From the NCBI RefSeq assembly GCF_014648095.1, contig NZ_BMQL01000023.1, positions 25,392 to 89,391 of the forward strand: a DNA stretch of 64,000 bases, in the 5' to 3' direction. This document shows, one piece after another, positions 46,743 to 58,200 of this stretch; within the stretch, counting starts at the first letter, position 1; each line of letters starts with the position of its first letter. The DNA is from Deinococcus ruber (GTDB lineage: Bacteria; Deinococcota; Deinococci; Deinococcales; Deinococcaceae). Under the pieces are notes generated by a model. That model was not told the DNA's origin, made no database searches, and saw only the letters and a program-made list of their open reading frames with translations. Both the position numbers and the translations under genes were made by a program.

Positions 46743-48478
46743 GGTCGGTGCTCCAGGGAAGTGAACGTGGCCTTCATGGCGTCTGACAGCAGCTGTGCCC
46801 GCCCGAGTCGGAGGGCGCTCTGCTCGGTATCGATGACACGGATGCTCACGTCTGGTGCGGAGGCCCGGAGGCGAACGGCAGCGTCGAGCGCGTCCTGCCA
46901 CGGATCGCTGCCGTGCAGCGGCACGTTGGCCCGCCCGTCGGTGAACAGCGCCAACGTGCCCCCGTGAGACAGCTCCAGGTCGTTCAGGAGCTGCGCTGCC
47001 ATCTGCAGTGCGTGGGCCAGCGGCGTGCGGCCTCCGGTGGGCAGGTAGTCCAGGGCGCGTCGGGCCGCTGCGTGGTCGTGGGTGGGCGGGCAGAGCAGTT
47101 CGGCCCCAGCGCCGCGGAAGGCGATCAACCCCACCGTGCCGGTTCCGTGCAGCGTGTCGATCAGGCCGAGCGACGCGCCCTTGACTGTGCGCATCCGCTC
47201 TCCCTGGGCGTGCGAGCCGCTGGCGTCGAGGAGCAAGAGCAGAACCCGCCCGCCGAGGCGCTCGCGCACCCGTCCGTGCAGGTCGGCGGGTGTGAGGGTG
47301 GCACTGCCGGTGCGCGTCAGGGCACTGTTCAGGCTGGCCCGGACGTCGAACTCACGCGGCTGCGTGTCAGGCCGAACGCGAACGACGCGTCCGCGCGCCT
47401 CGCCCGCTGGAACTGACTGCCGACCGGGCTGTCTCCCGACCGAGAGCACGAGTTGGGGCACGGATGCCACGCCTGGCGCAAAGACCCGCTCCTGGACAGG
47501 CTCAGGTGTTTCGTCCACCGGGCCGGAGGGGGCTGTGTCACGCTGCGCGTCCATGTCAGGTGCGGGCGGCGCTTCACTCCTGACTTCCGGCTCATCCTGC
47601 TCCGGAGCACGGGGCGGCGGATCCGGCAGCCGGCTTCCCGGTGGTACGCGGTGAGCCAGCACCAGCGGCAGCACAATCGCCAGGTCTTCGACCGTCACCT
47701 CGGGCCTTCCCTCCAGAGCGGCGTGCGCGCGGGCCGCCCGGACGAGGGCCAGGTCGGCTCGCAGTGAGGTGACGTTGTGACGGCAGACAGTTTCGGCGAC
47801 TTCCGTCAGGATGTCCGGGGAGACACGAACTTCCGGCAGGGCCGCCCGCGCCCGGGACACCCGGTTGTTCCATGCGCCCTGCAACCCGGCCCACTCTCTC
47901 CGGAATCCCTCAGGGTCGGCATCGAACTTCAGGCGGCGAATCAGGATCTCGCGGCGTTCCGACGGCGCTGTCGGGGCGTGCACGTCGGCCACCATCGCGA
48001 AACGGTCGAGCAGTTGCGGCCTCAGCGTTCCCTCCTCCGGGTTCATGCTTCCCAGCAGCACGAAGCGGGCTGGGTGCTGCACGCTGAATCCGTCGCGCTC
48101 CAGCACATTGACGCCGCTGGCTGCAGCGTCAAGCAGGGCGTCGATCAGGTGAGCGGGCAACAGGTTCACCTCGTCGCAGTACAGCACGCCACCGTGGGCC
48201 TGGGCCAGCAGGCCGGGTTTGAGCGCACTCTCGCCTTGCAGGGCCCGTTCCAGGTCGAGGCCGCCCAGCAGGCGGTCTTCACTGGCACCGACTGGAAGAT
48301 TGACGAACGGGGCCCCGTCCGGCAGCAGTTCCGCCAGGGCGCGCGCCGCCGTACTCTTGGCCGCGCCCTTGTCGCCGCGCAGCAGGACCCCCAGCGCCGG
48401 GTCGACGGCAGTGATCAGCAAAGCCAGCTGGAGGGTCGCCTGACCGACCAGGGCACTGAACGGGTAGAGCGCACTCAT
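46739..48478 (-). CDS. ChlI-ChlD-type magnesium/cobalt chelatase subunit (fused)
   Basis: A 579-residue protein joining an AAA+ ATPase to a von Willebrand A domain. The ATPase part (about 1-290) has a Walker A-like [14 protein letters not shown] and Walker [11 protein letters not shown] with the ChlI feature [10 protein letters not shown] Pro-rich linker (290-370) leads to the vWA domain with the MIDAS motif [12 protein letters not shown]. In chelatases the I and D subunits drive metal insertion by the large H/CobN subunit, here encoded immediately upstream with a four-base overlap (ATGA). The N-terminus is set by that overlap; an upstream frame is antisense-like. It probably replaces CobS/CobT as the motor for CobN. 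Confidence 0.88.
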   Translation of the reverse strand: MSALYPFSALVGQATLQLALLITAVDPALGVLLRGDKGAAKSTAARALAELLPDGAPFVNLPVGASEDRLLGGLDLERALQGESALKPGLLAQAHGGVLYCDEVNLLPAHLIDALLDAAASGVNVLERDGFSVQHPARFVLLGSMNPEEGTLRPQLLDRFAMVADVHAPTAPSERREILIRRLKFDADPEGFRREWAGLQGAWNNRVSRARAALPEVRVSPDILTEVAETVCRHNVTSLRADLALVRAARAHAALEGRPEVTVEDLAIVLPLVLAHRVPPGSRLPDPPPRAPEQDEPEVRSEAPPAPDMDAQRDTAPSGPVDETPEPVQERVFAPGVASVPQLVLSVGRQPGRQSVPAGEARGRVVRVRPDTQPREFDVRASLNSALTRTGSATLTPADLHGRVRERLGGRVLLLLLDASGSHAQGERMRTVKGASLGLIDTLHGTGTVGLIAFRGAGAELLCPPTHDHAAARRALDYLPTGGRTPLAHALQMAAQLLNDLELSHGGTLALFTDGRANVPLHGSDPWQDALDAAVRLRASAPDVSIRVIDTEQSALRLGRAQLLSDAMKATFTSLEHRP

Positions 48479-51400
48479 GACGTCACCCCGCGGTGCTGCT
48501 CGCCGCGTTCCTCCAACAGCGCCTCGCTCCCGAGCAGCACCCCGCGCAGGGCGTCCAGCGTCCCCGCGTCCGGTGCGTCCCACAGCCCGCGCTCGGCGGC
48601 TTCCAGCAGCCTGGAGGCTATGGCGTTCAGCGCCCACGGATTGCTCTGCTCCAGGAATGCCCTGGTCACGCTCTCCAGGGCGTAGGTCTGCGCCAGTCCC
48701 TCGTACACGAAGTCGGGTGCCACCTGCGCGGTGGCGTCGTAGCCAAACAGGTAATCCACGGTGGCTGCCAGTTCCAGCCCGCCTTTATAGCCGTGCCGCC
48801 GGATGCCGTCCAGCCACTTCGGGTTGACCACCCGCGAACGGTACACCCGCAGCGTCTCCTCTTTCAGATCGCGCACCGCCGCTCGCTCTGGCCGTGAGGT
48901 GTCGCCGAAGTAGGTGGCGGGCTGCACGCCGGTCAGCGAACGGATGGTGGCGATCATGCCGCCGTGAAACTGTAAGTAATCGTCGCTGTCAAAAATGTCG
49001 TGCTCGCGGTTGTCCTGGTTGTGGAGCGCCACCTGCACGCTCCTCAGCCTGCTGGCGAACACCTCCTTCGCCTCGGTGCCGCTCTCGGCGCGGGTGTAGG
49101 CGTAGCCGCCCCATTCTAGGAAGGCGCGGGCGAAATCGGCTTCGCCTTGCCAGGTTCCGGTCTCGATCAGCGGCAGGATGCCTGCACCGTAACTTCCCGG
49201 CTTGGCTCCGAACACTCGGTAGCGGGCGCGGGCGTCGTGCGCCTCGGGCGTCTCATCCTCCGCCTGTCCACTGTCCAACTCGGCCAGGTAGTGCTTGCGC
49301 GGAAAGTTCTGCGCTGGATCTTCGTCCAGGCCGGTCACCAGCGTCACCGCGTCGTCAAGCAGGTCAATCAGGTGCGGGAAGGCGTCACGGAAGAAGCCGG
49401 AGATCCGCAGGGTCACGTCGATCCGGGGGCGACCGAGTTCGGCCAGCGGCATGGCCTCCACCCCTTCGAGCCTCCGCGACGTGGCGTTCCAGCGTGGGCG
49501 CGCGCCCATCAGGGCGAGGGCCTGCGCCACGTCGTCACCGTGCGTGCGCATCTGCGAGGTGCCCCAGGCGGACAGGCCCACCATCTCCGGGTAGCTGCCA
49601 TGTTCCGCTCTGTAACGCTCCGCCGTCTCGCGCGCCAGGGCTTGCCCGACCGTCCAGGCCGCCTGCGAGGGCAGCGCGCGCGGATCGACCGCGTAGAAGT
49701 TCCGCCCGGTCGGCAGGATGTGCGCCATTCCGCGCGTCGGCGCGCCCGACGGCCCCGCTGGAACGTACCGGCCTTCCAGCGCGTCCAGGGTATGCTGCAC
49801 TTCATCGTCCACCTGCTCCAGATTTGGAACCAACTCGCTGCAAACGAAGCGCAGCACGGCGTGCAGGTCTGACGTGCCGAGGCCCAGCACCTTCCGGAGC
49901 GCGGGTTCAATCCCCGCTTCCTGAAACCCCCCGTCCTCCAGCACGGTCAGCAGTTCCAGGCTCAGGCTGTCGAGCCGCTCCAGCAGATCGGCGTGCGAAT
50001 AACACGGCGTTCCCAGGATGCTCAGCTGTCCGGGCAGTCGCTCACCGGGCCGAGCAAGCAGCGCCGCCAGATCCAGGCCGAAGGCACCCGCGAGACTACC
50101 CTGCATGCCCGGCACGCCGGCGTTCGGCAGGCGCGTCAGGGCGCGCAGCATCTCGGGCAGCGGCGGCATGGTCCCCATGACGTGCAGGCCATCCCGGATC
50201 TGCGCCAGACCCAATTCGCACAGGTAGCCGTCGAGGTCCTCCAGCAGGTGCGCCACGCCACTGCCGTCCATCTCCGCCAGCGACACGGGCACGCCCTCTT
50301 CGGTCAGTTCATCGTCCCAGTCATGCGTGTGGTCACCGTGGTCCCGGCTCAGCATGGTCTTCAGGTCCAGGTCGGTCTGGAGGTTCGTGTCCCGCACCAG
50401 CTTCCAGATCTGGCCTTGCAGGAGCGGCAGCTTGCTCGGATCGAGCTTCTCCACCGCGTAATACTCGTTGACCAGCGCGTTCAGTTCCGCCAACGGCCCG
50501 TACGTCTCGGCGCTGGTCATCGGCGGGGTCAGGTGATCGACCACCACTGCGTGCGCCCGGCGTTTGGCCTGTGACCCTTCACCGGGATCGTTGATGATGA
50601 ACGGGTACACCAGCGGCGTGTTGCCCAGCAGCAGGTCGGGGAAGCACTCGCCCGACAACCCCACACCTTTACCGGGAAGCCATTCCAGCGTGCCGTGCTT
50701 GCCGACATGCACGATGGCGTTCGCGCCCCAACCCCCTTCCTCCGCCGGTGAGGTCAGCCAACGGTAGAACGCGGCGTAGTGATGGGTGGGCGGCAGGTCG
50801 GGCTGGTGATAAATGGCGTCCGGATCCATGCCGTAGCCGCGCGGCGGTTGCAGGGCCACCAGCGCATTGCCCAGTTCCAGCGCTGCAAAATGGTAGTGGC
50901 CAGCGTCTCCCCACGGTTCGGCCATGCCGGAAGGCGGCAGGCCACCTGACAGGTTCTTGCCGAGCGTCGAGGTTCCCGCCCGCACCGCTGGGCCCACCGC
51001 TTTCGGCTCCCCCCACTGGGCGGTCATCCGGCGGTGTGGGGTCGCTGGCAGATCGCCATACCAGTTCAGGTACTCGCTGCGGCGGTACCGGTGAGCGCGG
51101 GCCGGATCGAGCGGGTGGGCGTCGTCGTAACTGCCGCGCGACAGCAGGTCGTGGATCAGCGTGTCACTCTGGGCGGGCAGTTCCGGCAGCGCGTAGCCGC
51201 GTCCCCGCATGGCCCGCAGCAGGTTCAGCAGACTGGCGGGCGCGTCCAGACCCACGGCATTGCCCACCGAGGCGGCCTTTGCACCAGAGTTGGTCAGCAC
51301 GAACGCGATGCGTTTGTCGCGGTTGGCTGTGTGCCGCAGGGCAGCCTGCCGCGCGGCAATGCCTGCCACGCGGGCCACGCGTTCCAGGTCGGGGACGTAG

Positions 51401-52896
51401 ACCGTGCCGCCGCCGACGTTCTCCTTGAACGAGACGGGCACCCCGATGATCCGCCCGTCGAATTCCGGAATCGCCACGTTCATGGCCGTGTCGAGTGGAC
51501 TCAGCCCCCGGCTGGACAGCGCCCACGCGCCCCGAGCCATACCGCTGGCGACGGCCTGCACCACCGGCACACCCAGCGCACAGAGCGCCGAGACGTTCTG
51601 CCCCGGCTGCGTCACGTCGCCGCTGTTCACCTCGCCCAGTGCGAAGGAGAGTGTACTGATCACGGCGTCCACCTGGCCCTGCATCAGCGCCAGGGCGGCC
51701 GGGACGCCGTTTTCGAGCGCCTTGAGGCTGGAGGTGTACACGGCCAGTCCGTTGACGGCTGCGTCACTCAGCGCTTCCAGCAGAGCATCCACGAAGCCGG
51801 TGTTGCCGCTCAGCAGATGCGCGCGGTAAAACAGCAGGCCCACGGTCGGCCTGGCTGGATCGGCCTGCTGCTGCCAGTCTTCCCGGGTGGCGTTCTCCAG
51901 CTCCGGCAGGTACACCCCGTGTTCGGCGGTCGGCCGCACCGCCTCGCTCCCGAATCCAGTCAGCAGCAGCCGATCTGAGAGCGCTCGCAGCGCCTGACCG
52001 AGCGGCTCGACCCCGCCCTGTACGAAGGCGGTGGTCAGGGTCTCCAGCAGGTCGAGCGGCACACTTCCTGCCCGCGCAAACTCAGGGTCGAGGTCGCCGA
52101 CACCACTGATGACCGCGACATGCTGCCCACGTGTTCGCGCCTGCGCCTGCAACGCTGCGAAGCCGGGAACGCCGCTGAGATTGCCATGAACGCGCAGCAG
52201 CAGCACGGCCGCGCTGCCCAGTGCTCCGGCCAGCAGGGTGTCCATCGCCTCCTCGCTCCTCACCCGCTGAAGCGGATGGGTGTGCAGGTGCGCAAAGCCC
52301 TCCGGCAAGGTGCCGCGAACGCGTTCGAGCGTCAGCAGGTCGGTATCGGCATGGGACAGGACCGCGATGCCAGCCAGCGGACCGGTCGGCGCGGCTGGCA
52401 GCTCAGCTTGCTCAGGCGGCGTGCGGAAGTCCCAGTCGTAGAAGTTGAAGACGTACTCGGCCAGCTCCGGCGGTGGCGTCAGGAAGCGGTCCGCCTGGAT
52501 CATGCGTTCGATGTAGTCGTAGATCAGTTCCACCTGCCAGGGCGTGTTCACGTTGTGAAACCAGACGCTGCGGCCATCGAACATCAGCGAGGCCACGTTG
52601 GCGAGCGTGCAGGGACCCAGACAGCCGGACCGCGTCAGGTGAACGGTGTTCCGCAGCTTCCGCGAAATCCAGCCGTTTTTGTAGGCGTCCACCGGCAACG
52701 GCGCGTAGCCGCGGTCGACGTGACCGCAGCAGCAGCCTGAAGAGCAGTACGACAGGTGGCCGCGCCGCTGAACGATATTGACGGTCTTTCCGTCCGCACG
52801 CGTCACCTTCTGACGCTGCACGGTGCGCGGTATGGTTGCATCAGCCACCTGAGACCGCCAGGTGCAGGACCGATCTGAACGACAAGACGAAAACAC
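48475..52896 (-). CDS. cobN: cobaltochelatase CobN fused to a 2Fe-2S ferredoxin-like domain
   Basis: A 1473-residue CobN/BchH-family chelatase that binds the corrin (hydrogenobyrinate diamide) and inserts cobalt. Typical parts are [74 protein letters not shown] and [17 protein letters not shown]. Residues about 35-130 form an extra N-terminal thioredoxin-like [2Fe-2S] domain ([10 protein letters not shown] and [12 protein letters not shown]) that elsewhere is a separate ferredoxin near cob genes. The GTG at 52896 has AAGG nine bases upstream; GTG 52848 is an alternative. It is the first gene of the operon under a cobalamin riboswitch. Confidence 0.9.
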   Translation of the reverse strand: MFSSCRSDRSCTWRSQVADATIPRTVQRQKVTRADGKTVNIVQRRGHLSYCSSGCCCGHVDRGYAPLPVDAYKNGWISRKLRNTVHLTRSGCLGPCTLANVASLMFDGRSVWFHNVNTPWQVELIYDYIERMIQADRFLTPPPELAEYVFNFYDWDFRTPPEQAELPAAPTGPLAGIAVLSHADTDLLTLERVRGTLPEGFAHLHTHPLQRVRSEEAMDTLLAGALGSAAVLLLRVHGNLSGVPGFAALQAQARTRGQHVAVISGVGDLDPEFARAGSVPLDLLETLTTAFVQGGVEPLGQALRALSDRLLLTGFGSEAVRPTAEHGVYLPELENATREDWQQQADPARPTVGLLFYRAHLLSGNTGFVDALLEALSDAAVNGLAVYTSSLKALENGVPAALALMQGQVDAVISTLSFALGEVNSGDVTQPGQNVSALCALGVPVVQAVASGMARGAWALSSRGLSPLDTAMNVAIPEFDGRIIGVPVSFKENVGGGTVYVPDLERVARVAGIAARQAALRHTANRDKRIAFVLTNSGAKAASVGNAVGLDAPASLLNLLRAMRGRGYALPELPAQSDTLIHDLLSRGSYDDAHPLDPARAHRYRRSEYLNWYGDLPATPHRRMTAQWGEPKAVGPAVRAGTSTLGKNLSGGLPPSGMAEPWGDAGHYHFAALELGNALVALQPPRGYGMDPDAIYHQPDLPPTHHYAAFYRWLTSPAEEGGWGANAIVHVGKHGTLEWLPGKGVGLSGECFPDLLLGNTPLVYPFIINDPGEGSQAKRRAHAVVVDHLTPPMTSAETYGPLAELNALVNEYYAVEKLDPSKLPLLQGQIWKLVRDTNLQTDLDLKTMLSRDHGDHTHDWDDELTEEGVPVSLAEMDGSGVAHLLEDLDGYLCELGLAQIRDGLHVMGTMPPLPEMLRALTRLPNAGVPGMQGSLAGAFGLDLAALLARPGERLPGQLSILGTPCYSHADLLERLDSLSLELLTVLEDGGFQEAGIEPALRKVLGLGTSDLHAVLRFVCSELVPNLEQVDDEVQHTLDALEGRYVPAGPSGAPTRGMAHILPTGRNFYAVDPRALPSQAAWTVGQALARETAERYRAEHGSYPEMVGLSAWGTSQMRTHGDDVAQALALMGARPRWNATSRRLEGVEAMPLAELGRPRIDVTLRISGFFRDAFPHLIDLLDDAVTLVTGLDEDPAQNFPRKHYLAELDSGQAEDETPEAHDARARYRVFGAKPGSYGAGILPLIETGTWQGEADFARAFLEWGGYAYTRAESGTEAKEVFASRLRSVQVALHNQDNREHDIFDSDDYLQFHGGMIATIRSLTGVQPATYFGDTSRPERAAVRDLKEETLRVYRSRVVNPKWLDGIRRHGYKGGLELAATVDYLFGYDATAQVAPDFVYEGLAQTYALESVTRAFLEQSNPWALNAIASRLLEAAERGLWDAPDAGTLDALRGVLLGSEALLEERGEQHRGVTS

Positions 52897-52955
52897 GGCT
52901 AAGAACCTTCAAGGCGCTTCCCCCTTTGACGAGAGGTGCCACACGAACCACAGCA

Positions 52956-53091
52956 GTTCAGGGCGTTCCTGGCAGGCATTCGGGCTTAAAGGAGCGGCCT
53001 GTCAGCCGACGCTTCACACCGTTGCGGAACAGCGCCGGAATCCCACCGGACTTCCCCACTTTAAATCCGGCCTATGGTGCGGTCCCTGAAC
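52956..53091 (-). promoter_or_regulatory. cobalamin riboswitch upstream of cobN
   Basis: On the minus strand the leader of cobN contains the conserved cobalamin-aptamer core: GGGGAAGTCCGGTGGGATTC, then CGGCGCTGTTCCGCAACGGT, and the closing AGCCCGAATGCCTGCC (B12 box). An 8-bp P1 stem closes it perfectly (GTTCAGGG at 53091-53084 pairs with CCCTGAAC at 52963-52956). The aptamer ends 60 bases before the cobN GTG, so adenosylcobalamin should lower cobN-chelatase-cbiE-cbiX expression, probably at translation or by an unrecognised terminator. Confidence 0.85.
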
Positions 53092-53213
53092 AACATTCGT
53101 CAGGACGCGGCGGCTCGGACACCAGGACGTCGAGCATAGCGCACGCGGAAAGCGAGCAGGCCAGACCGGAATGCTGAGCTGCACGGCAGGACTTCCACAG
53201 CGCCGGGGCTCTG

Positions 53214-53219
53214 TACAAT
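53214..53219 (+). promoter_or_regulatory. -10 box of NiCoT transcript
   Basis: TACAAT lies a few bases before the start of the plus-strand riboswitch (about 53222). It would place the transcription start at the aptamer's 5' end. No strong -35 is seen. Confidence 0.45.
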
Positions 53220-53221
53220 CA

Positions 53222-53342
53222 GTCCGGTCAGGCGCGCCTGATCCCAGCCGAGAACAGAGGGAAGTCCGGTCATGCCCAGCAGGGGTTCAGTCCGGCACGG
53301 TCGCGCCACGGTCACAGTCCGGTCGCTCACTCGCTGGCCTAT
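53222..53342 (+). promoter_or_regulatory. cobalamin riboswitch upstream of the NiCoT gene
   Basis: The core AACAGAGGGAAGTCCGGT (about 53252-53270) is followed by TCCGGCACGGTCGCGCCACG and GTCACAGTCCGGTCGCTCAC, then TCGCTGGCC. These are the conserved cobalamin-aptamer blocks, in the variant form with CGCGCCAC. The 5' part contains the palindrome TCAGGCGCGCCTGA. About 110 bases separate it from the transporter ATG. Cobalamin should repress transporter synthesis. The exact borders and the expression platform are inferred. Confidence 0.75.
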
Positions 53343-53452
53343 GATCGCCCCCGCGTCAGGGGCAGACGGGCCTCTCTGCCTTCTTCTGCCACCATGTCAC
53401 TGACGCTTCCCCTGCCGGACGCCCCGCCGCGTGCCGGATTCAAGGAGAAGTC

Positions 53453-54535
53453 ATGCCTCACGCCACCCTGGTGACCGACCATGTGGTCTCGCCGCCCATC
53501 ACCCTCATTCAGACGGTCCGGCGCAGCCTACCCTACCTGAGCGCCGTGCTGGGCATCCATCTGCTGGCCCTCCTGCTCTGGATTCCCTCGGCCCTACACA
53601 CCCCGCTGCTGTGGGGCGTAGGCTTGACCGCCTACCTGTTTGGTCTGCGCCACGCCTGGGACGCCGACCACATCGCGGTCATCGACAACACCGTACGCAA
53701 GTTGCTGCTGCTAGGCCGCACTGCTCACGGCGTCGGGTTGTTTTTCAGCATCGGGCATTCGGCCGTGGTGTTTCTGCTGTCGCTGGCGGCTGCCGTGATC
53801 GGCAAAGCGCTGCTGGCACGACAAGATCAGATCGGCGTGCTCGGCAGCTGGGTGGCACCGCTGGTGTCAGGCGCGTACCTGCTGACCGTCGCCTTCGTCA
53901 ATCTCGCCTCAGCCTACCGTGTGGCAAGAAGCGGTCACGACCACCCGCACGCCCACCACCACGGCGGGCTGCTGTCGCGGCTGATCTCTCCGCTCACCCG
54001 GGTGGTTTCGAGGCAGTGGCAGGTATTGCCGCTCGGCTTCCTGATGGGTCTGGGCTTCGACACCGCCAGTGAAGTGGCCCTGCTGGCCCTGGCGGGGGGT
54101 GCGGCGCAGCAGGGTCTGAGCCTCCTGGCCATCTTGTCGTTGCCGCTCCTGTTCGCTGCAGGCATGACGCTGCTCGATACGCTCGACGGGGTCGCCATGA
54201 CCCACGCTTACGCCTGGGCACTTGACAATCCTAGGGCCAAGCGCGGCTACAACCTGCTCGTCACCGGCGTTTCGGGGGCGGTGGCACTCACGATCGGGAG
54301 TGTCACGCTCTCGCAGTGGGCCGAAGCGCATTTCGCCGGCGCGGCGCGGACATTCGCGTTCGTCCAGAAGGTAGATGTCTCGCCGCTGGGCTTCTGGCTG
54401 GCCGGACTCACGCTGGGGGCGTTCGTCATCACCTGGTGGCGGTTCAGAGGGCCGAGGGCACAGGTCTCTCCCGCTCCCTCCCCTCGTCCACGGTCAGATT
54501 CAATCCCGCGCAGTAAGCGGGGTCAATCTGGGTGA
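53453..54535 (+). CDS. nickel/cobalt transporter (NiCoT/HoxN family)
   Basis: A 360-residue membrane permease with about eight hydrophobic segments. The NiCoT signature in TM2 is present as LRHAWDADHIAVIDNT (the HX4DH metal motif), the second as LFFSIGHSAVV, and the third as LGFDTASEVALL with LPLLFAAGMTLLDTLDG. A His-rich cytoplasmic loop (HDHPHAHHHG) may bind metal. It imports Ni2+ or Co2+; the cobalamin riboswitch in its leader and the divergent cobN operon point to cobalt. The ATG is supported by AAGGAG six bases upstream. Confidence 0.9.
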   Translation: MPHATLVTDHVVSPPITLIQTVRRSLPYLSAVLGIHLLALLLWIPSALHTPLLWGVGLTAYLFGLRHAWDADHIAVIDNTVRKLLLLGRTAHGVGLFFSIGHSAVVFLLSLAAAVIGKALLARQDQIGVLGSWVAPLVSGAYLLTVAFVNLASAYRVARSGHDHPHAHHHGGLLSRLISPLTRVVSRQWQVLPLGFLMGLGFDTASEVALLALAGGAAQQGLSLLAILSLPLLFAAGMTLLDTLDGVAMTHAYAWALDNPRAKRGYNLLVTGVSGAVALTIGSVTLSQWAEAHFAGAARTFAFVQKVDVSPLGFWLAGLTLGAFVITWWRFRGPRAQVSPAPSPRPRSDSIPRSKRGQSG

Positions 54536-54623
54536 ATGGAGATAGGAACAAGGACCTGCTCCGCCGATTGGCCGCAAGTGCGAATCATGTCCGGCTCGAG
54601 AGGATGACCCGGACTGCGCACCC

Positions 54624-55219
54624 GTGCTGCTGCCCGCACCCGATCTCCCCCCGCCGACCCTCTGGCTGAGCTTGTCCCCAACCCGTCAACAGCGTCTCTT
54701 ACAGGCGCTGGTTCGGCTGAAGGAACGGCAACTGCGGTCGACCGACCTAACAAGACGCAGGGACCTCATGACCGCGTTCACTGAATCGCGGCGCCACCAC
54801 AAGATCAAGGCGAACCACCTCGATCGGCTTGCCATCGTCTACGTGCGCCAGTCAACGCTGGCCCAACTTCAGGACCATCAGGAATCTACCCGGTTGCAGT
54901 ACGCGCTCGTCCACCACACCACTGACCTGGGCTGGGTCCCGACCGCGTGCTGATCATCGACGATGACCAGGGCACAGCTGGAACGACGGCGACAGGCCGT
55001 CCAGGGTTCACGCGTCTGGTGACCGAGGTCAGCCTCAGCCGCGTCGGTCTGATCCTGGGCATCGAGATGAGCCGTCTGCCCCGGTCCAACCGCGACTGGC
55101 ACCATCTTCTGGAGGTGTGCGCGCTGTTCCAGGCGCTGATCGGGAATGTGGATGGGATCTACAACCCAGCGGAGTACAACGACCGGTTCCGCAATGCTTC
55201 AAAAATGCGGCACCAGTGA
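54624..55219 (+). pseudogene. large serine recombinase, decayed
   Basis: The N-terminal catalytic domain of a resolvase/invertase-type recombinase: DRLAIVYVRQSTLAQLQDH (with the catalytic Ser), ESTRLQYALVHHTTDLGW, then after a frameshift near 54945 DRVLIIDDDQGTAG, VTEVSLSRVGLILGIEMSRL and SNRDWHHLLEVCALF. The gene ends abruptly after NPAEYNDR; the rest of the domain and the DNA-binding part are missing. The first 45 codons (from 54624) resemble the small protein that often precedes such recombinases. It is dead. Confidence 0.75.
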
Positions 55220-55251
55220 CAAGGTGGGACCCGTTTCCAGTATGGTGTGGC

Positions 55252-58200
55252 ATGACGTCGCTGCACGACGCCGATCTCGGGTCCCTCGACCAGCTGTCAG
55301 CGTACATCCAGGAGATCACCGAAGCGCTCGCTGCGACCACCACGCAGCGGGGCGTCATCGAGATCGTCCTGACGCCCGCCGTCCAGGCGCTGGGGGCGAC
55401 GGCCGGCATCGTGCTCCTCGTGAACCACACGGACCAGCAGCTGGAGATCGCCGGCAGCCAGGGGTACGAAGACGACGTCCCGACCCTCTGGCAGGAAGGG
55501 AGGGTCGAACACCACGCGTTGATCGCTGACATCTTGCACATGAAGGAGGCGCTGTACTTCGAGGACGCGGGCGCGCTGAAGGCCTCGTACCCGGACCTCG
55601 AAAGCCGCACCGGTGGCCTCCTCCCGGTCGCCAACGCGACACTGCCGATGTTCCTGGATCACCGGCCACTCGGGGTGATCGTGCTGGACTTCACCGAACC
55701 GCACCACTTCACGCCTGCTGAACAGCGCTTCCTGACGATCCTGTCGAGTCAGTGTGCGGTCGCGCTCGGGCGTGCCGAGGCGACCAGGACACTGGAGGCC
55801 CGGGTCGAGGAACGGACCCGTCAACTCGAAAGCCAGACCTGGCAACTGCGGGATGAACGGACCGCGCAAGACGCGTTCGTGGCCTTCACCGAGGCCATCG
55901 GCAGCGAGACAGAACTGTCTGCGCTGGTTCAGCAGGCCATCACGGTGCTGCGCGCCCGGTTCCCGGAGGCCAGCGTCGGCTACTACGAACAGGAGGACAC
56001 GCTCTGGAAAGCGCGCGCCTGGAGTGACGATGTGGCGCCTGAGACCGCAGCGGTGATCTCAGCCGGACTCCCCGCGGATCTGCCGATGTTCGTGCAGGTA
56101 CTCCGCACCTGCCGGCCGGTGTTCGCCGACGCTTGGAACGACCAAGGCGTGGTGGGCGAAACCGAGTACGGGGCGGTCGCCACCTACCCGCTGCTGGTGA
56201 ACAGTGCACTGCGCTGGCTGCTGTCGATCGCCCTCCGAGGCAACCGCACCTGGAGCGACGCCGACCGGGCGCTCGTCCGGTCGGTCGGGCGTGGCCTGAA
56301 CCTGGCGCTTGAACGCACCGAAACGGCCCGTCAGCTGGCGCATCAGAACGCTGAGCTGCAGGCCCGCACACGGGCGCTGGAAGCCTTCGCAGAACTCACC
56401 CGGGACCTGGCCCTCATCACCGATCCTGTGCGGCTCATCGGTCGGGCGCTCGAGGTGGTGATGTCCATGCTCGTGGACGGCGTAGCCGTTTATTACGTTC
56501 CTGAACAAGGGCGCTGGTCCAACCGGGTGCAACATGGAACCCTGCACCCGCCCGAGGTGCAGGCCGCCGTCGATGCCGGCCTGCCGTATGCCGAGACCAG
56601 CCACCTGCTGATTCCCTGGACGACCGGCCAGCCGTACTACCAGGACGCGTCCGACTGGGACACCGATGGGCGGGCTGCAGTGGCGGGCCATGTCAGTGCC
56701 ACCGTCGCGTTGCCCCTGCGGGTGGAGGGCGAGTTGGCCGGGGTGCTCGGCATCGGGCTGTTCGACCAGTACCGCTGGTCGAGCGTGGACCGGGTAGTGC
56801 TGGAGACGGCGGTCCAGAGCCTGGAACTGGCGCTCGACCGCGCCGCTAAGACCCGCACGCTTGAGGAAGAACGGGCCGCGCTGGAGGCATTCACCCGGTT
56901 CACCGAGGCGGTGGGAAGCGAAACGGACGTCCAGATCCTCGTGCGGCGGGCCATCACGCTGCTGGAAGAAACACGGTCGGTGGACGTCACGTACTTCGAG
57001 CGTGCGGGTGACCTGTTCAAGGTCAGGAGCTGGAACCCGGCACTTCCAACGGAATTGCTGGCTCGCCTGCAGGTAGGCTTCCCGCTGACCCAGCCGGGCT
57101 TCGCCCGCGCGTACCGGGAGCGACAGGCCGTGTTTGAGGACCACTGGGACGCCGCTCAGCGGGGAGTTCCGGAGGGTGCGCTGCATGGTGTGCTGGCCAT
57201 CCAACCGTTCTTCGATGGGCCGGAGATGACCAGCGTGCTGGTCATGGGCTCACGCACGACTGTGACGTGGTCAGAGCGGGACCGGGGGGTCTTCCGGGCG
57301 GTAGGGCGTAGCCTGGAACTGGCGCTCGACCGCGCCGCCAAGACGCGCAGACTCGAGGAGGAGCGCACCGCGCTGGAGGCGTTTACCCGCTTCACCGAGT
57401 CGGTCGGCAGTGAGACCGACGTTCAGACCCTGGTCCGGCAGGCCATCACCCTGCTGGGCGACATCAGCACAGTCGATGCGGTGTACCTCGAGCGTAACAG
57501 CGACCTGTTCAAGCCCACCGTCTGGAGCCCACACTTCGATGCCGCGCTGCTCGCTCGACTGCAGCCCGGCTTCCCCCTCAGGCAGTCCAGCCTCGCCCTC
57601 ATGCTCAGGGCCAACACAGCGGTCTTCTTCGACCACTGGAGCAATCACGAAGGCGCCCTGGGAGTGTGGCTTGAGGAGTCACTGCACCTGCTGGCCGGGG
57701 CTGCGTATCCTTTTTTCCGGGACGGTGAGATGCAGAGCCTGTTGATCATCGGGTCACGGACCTCCGCCACCTGGACGGACCGGGACAAGGGGATCTTCCG
57801 GGCGGTGGGGCACAGCCTGGACCTGGCACTCGACCGGGCGCGGCACGCTCAGCAACTCGCTGACCGGACGCGCCAGCTCGAAGACTCGACGCAGGAACTG
57901 CAGGCGTTCTCCTACTCGGTGTCGCACGACCTGCGCACCCCGGTGCGGCACATGCTCGGCTTCCTGGAGCTCGCCAGGAAAGCGCTCAACGGCAAGCTTG
58001 ACGATCGCAGTACACGCTACCTCGACGTGGTAAAGCAATCCGGGGAGCAGATGAACACCCTGATCGACGCCATGCTGAACCTGTCTCGTGCCGCGCAGCG
58101 AACCCTGAGTCCGAGAGAGGTGGACCTGAACGAGGTGATGGCTCAGATTCGGACGACGCTGCTCCCGGATCTCCTGTCCCGGAACGTGCAGTGGGAGGTT

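Noticed and set aside
48894..50180. Long open frame (428 codons) on the plus strand inside cobN
   Set aside because: Arg/Ser/Pro-rich translation typical of an antisense frame in high-GC DNA; the minus strand encodes conserved CobN motifs throughout.
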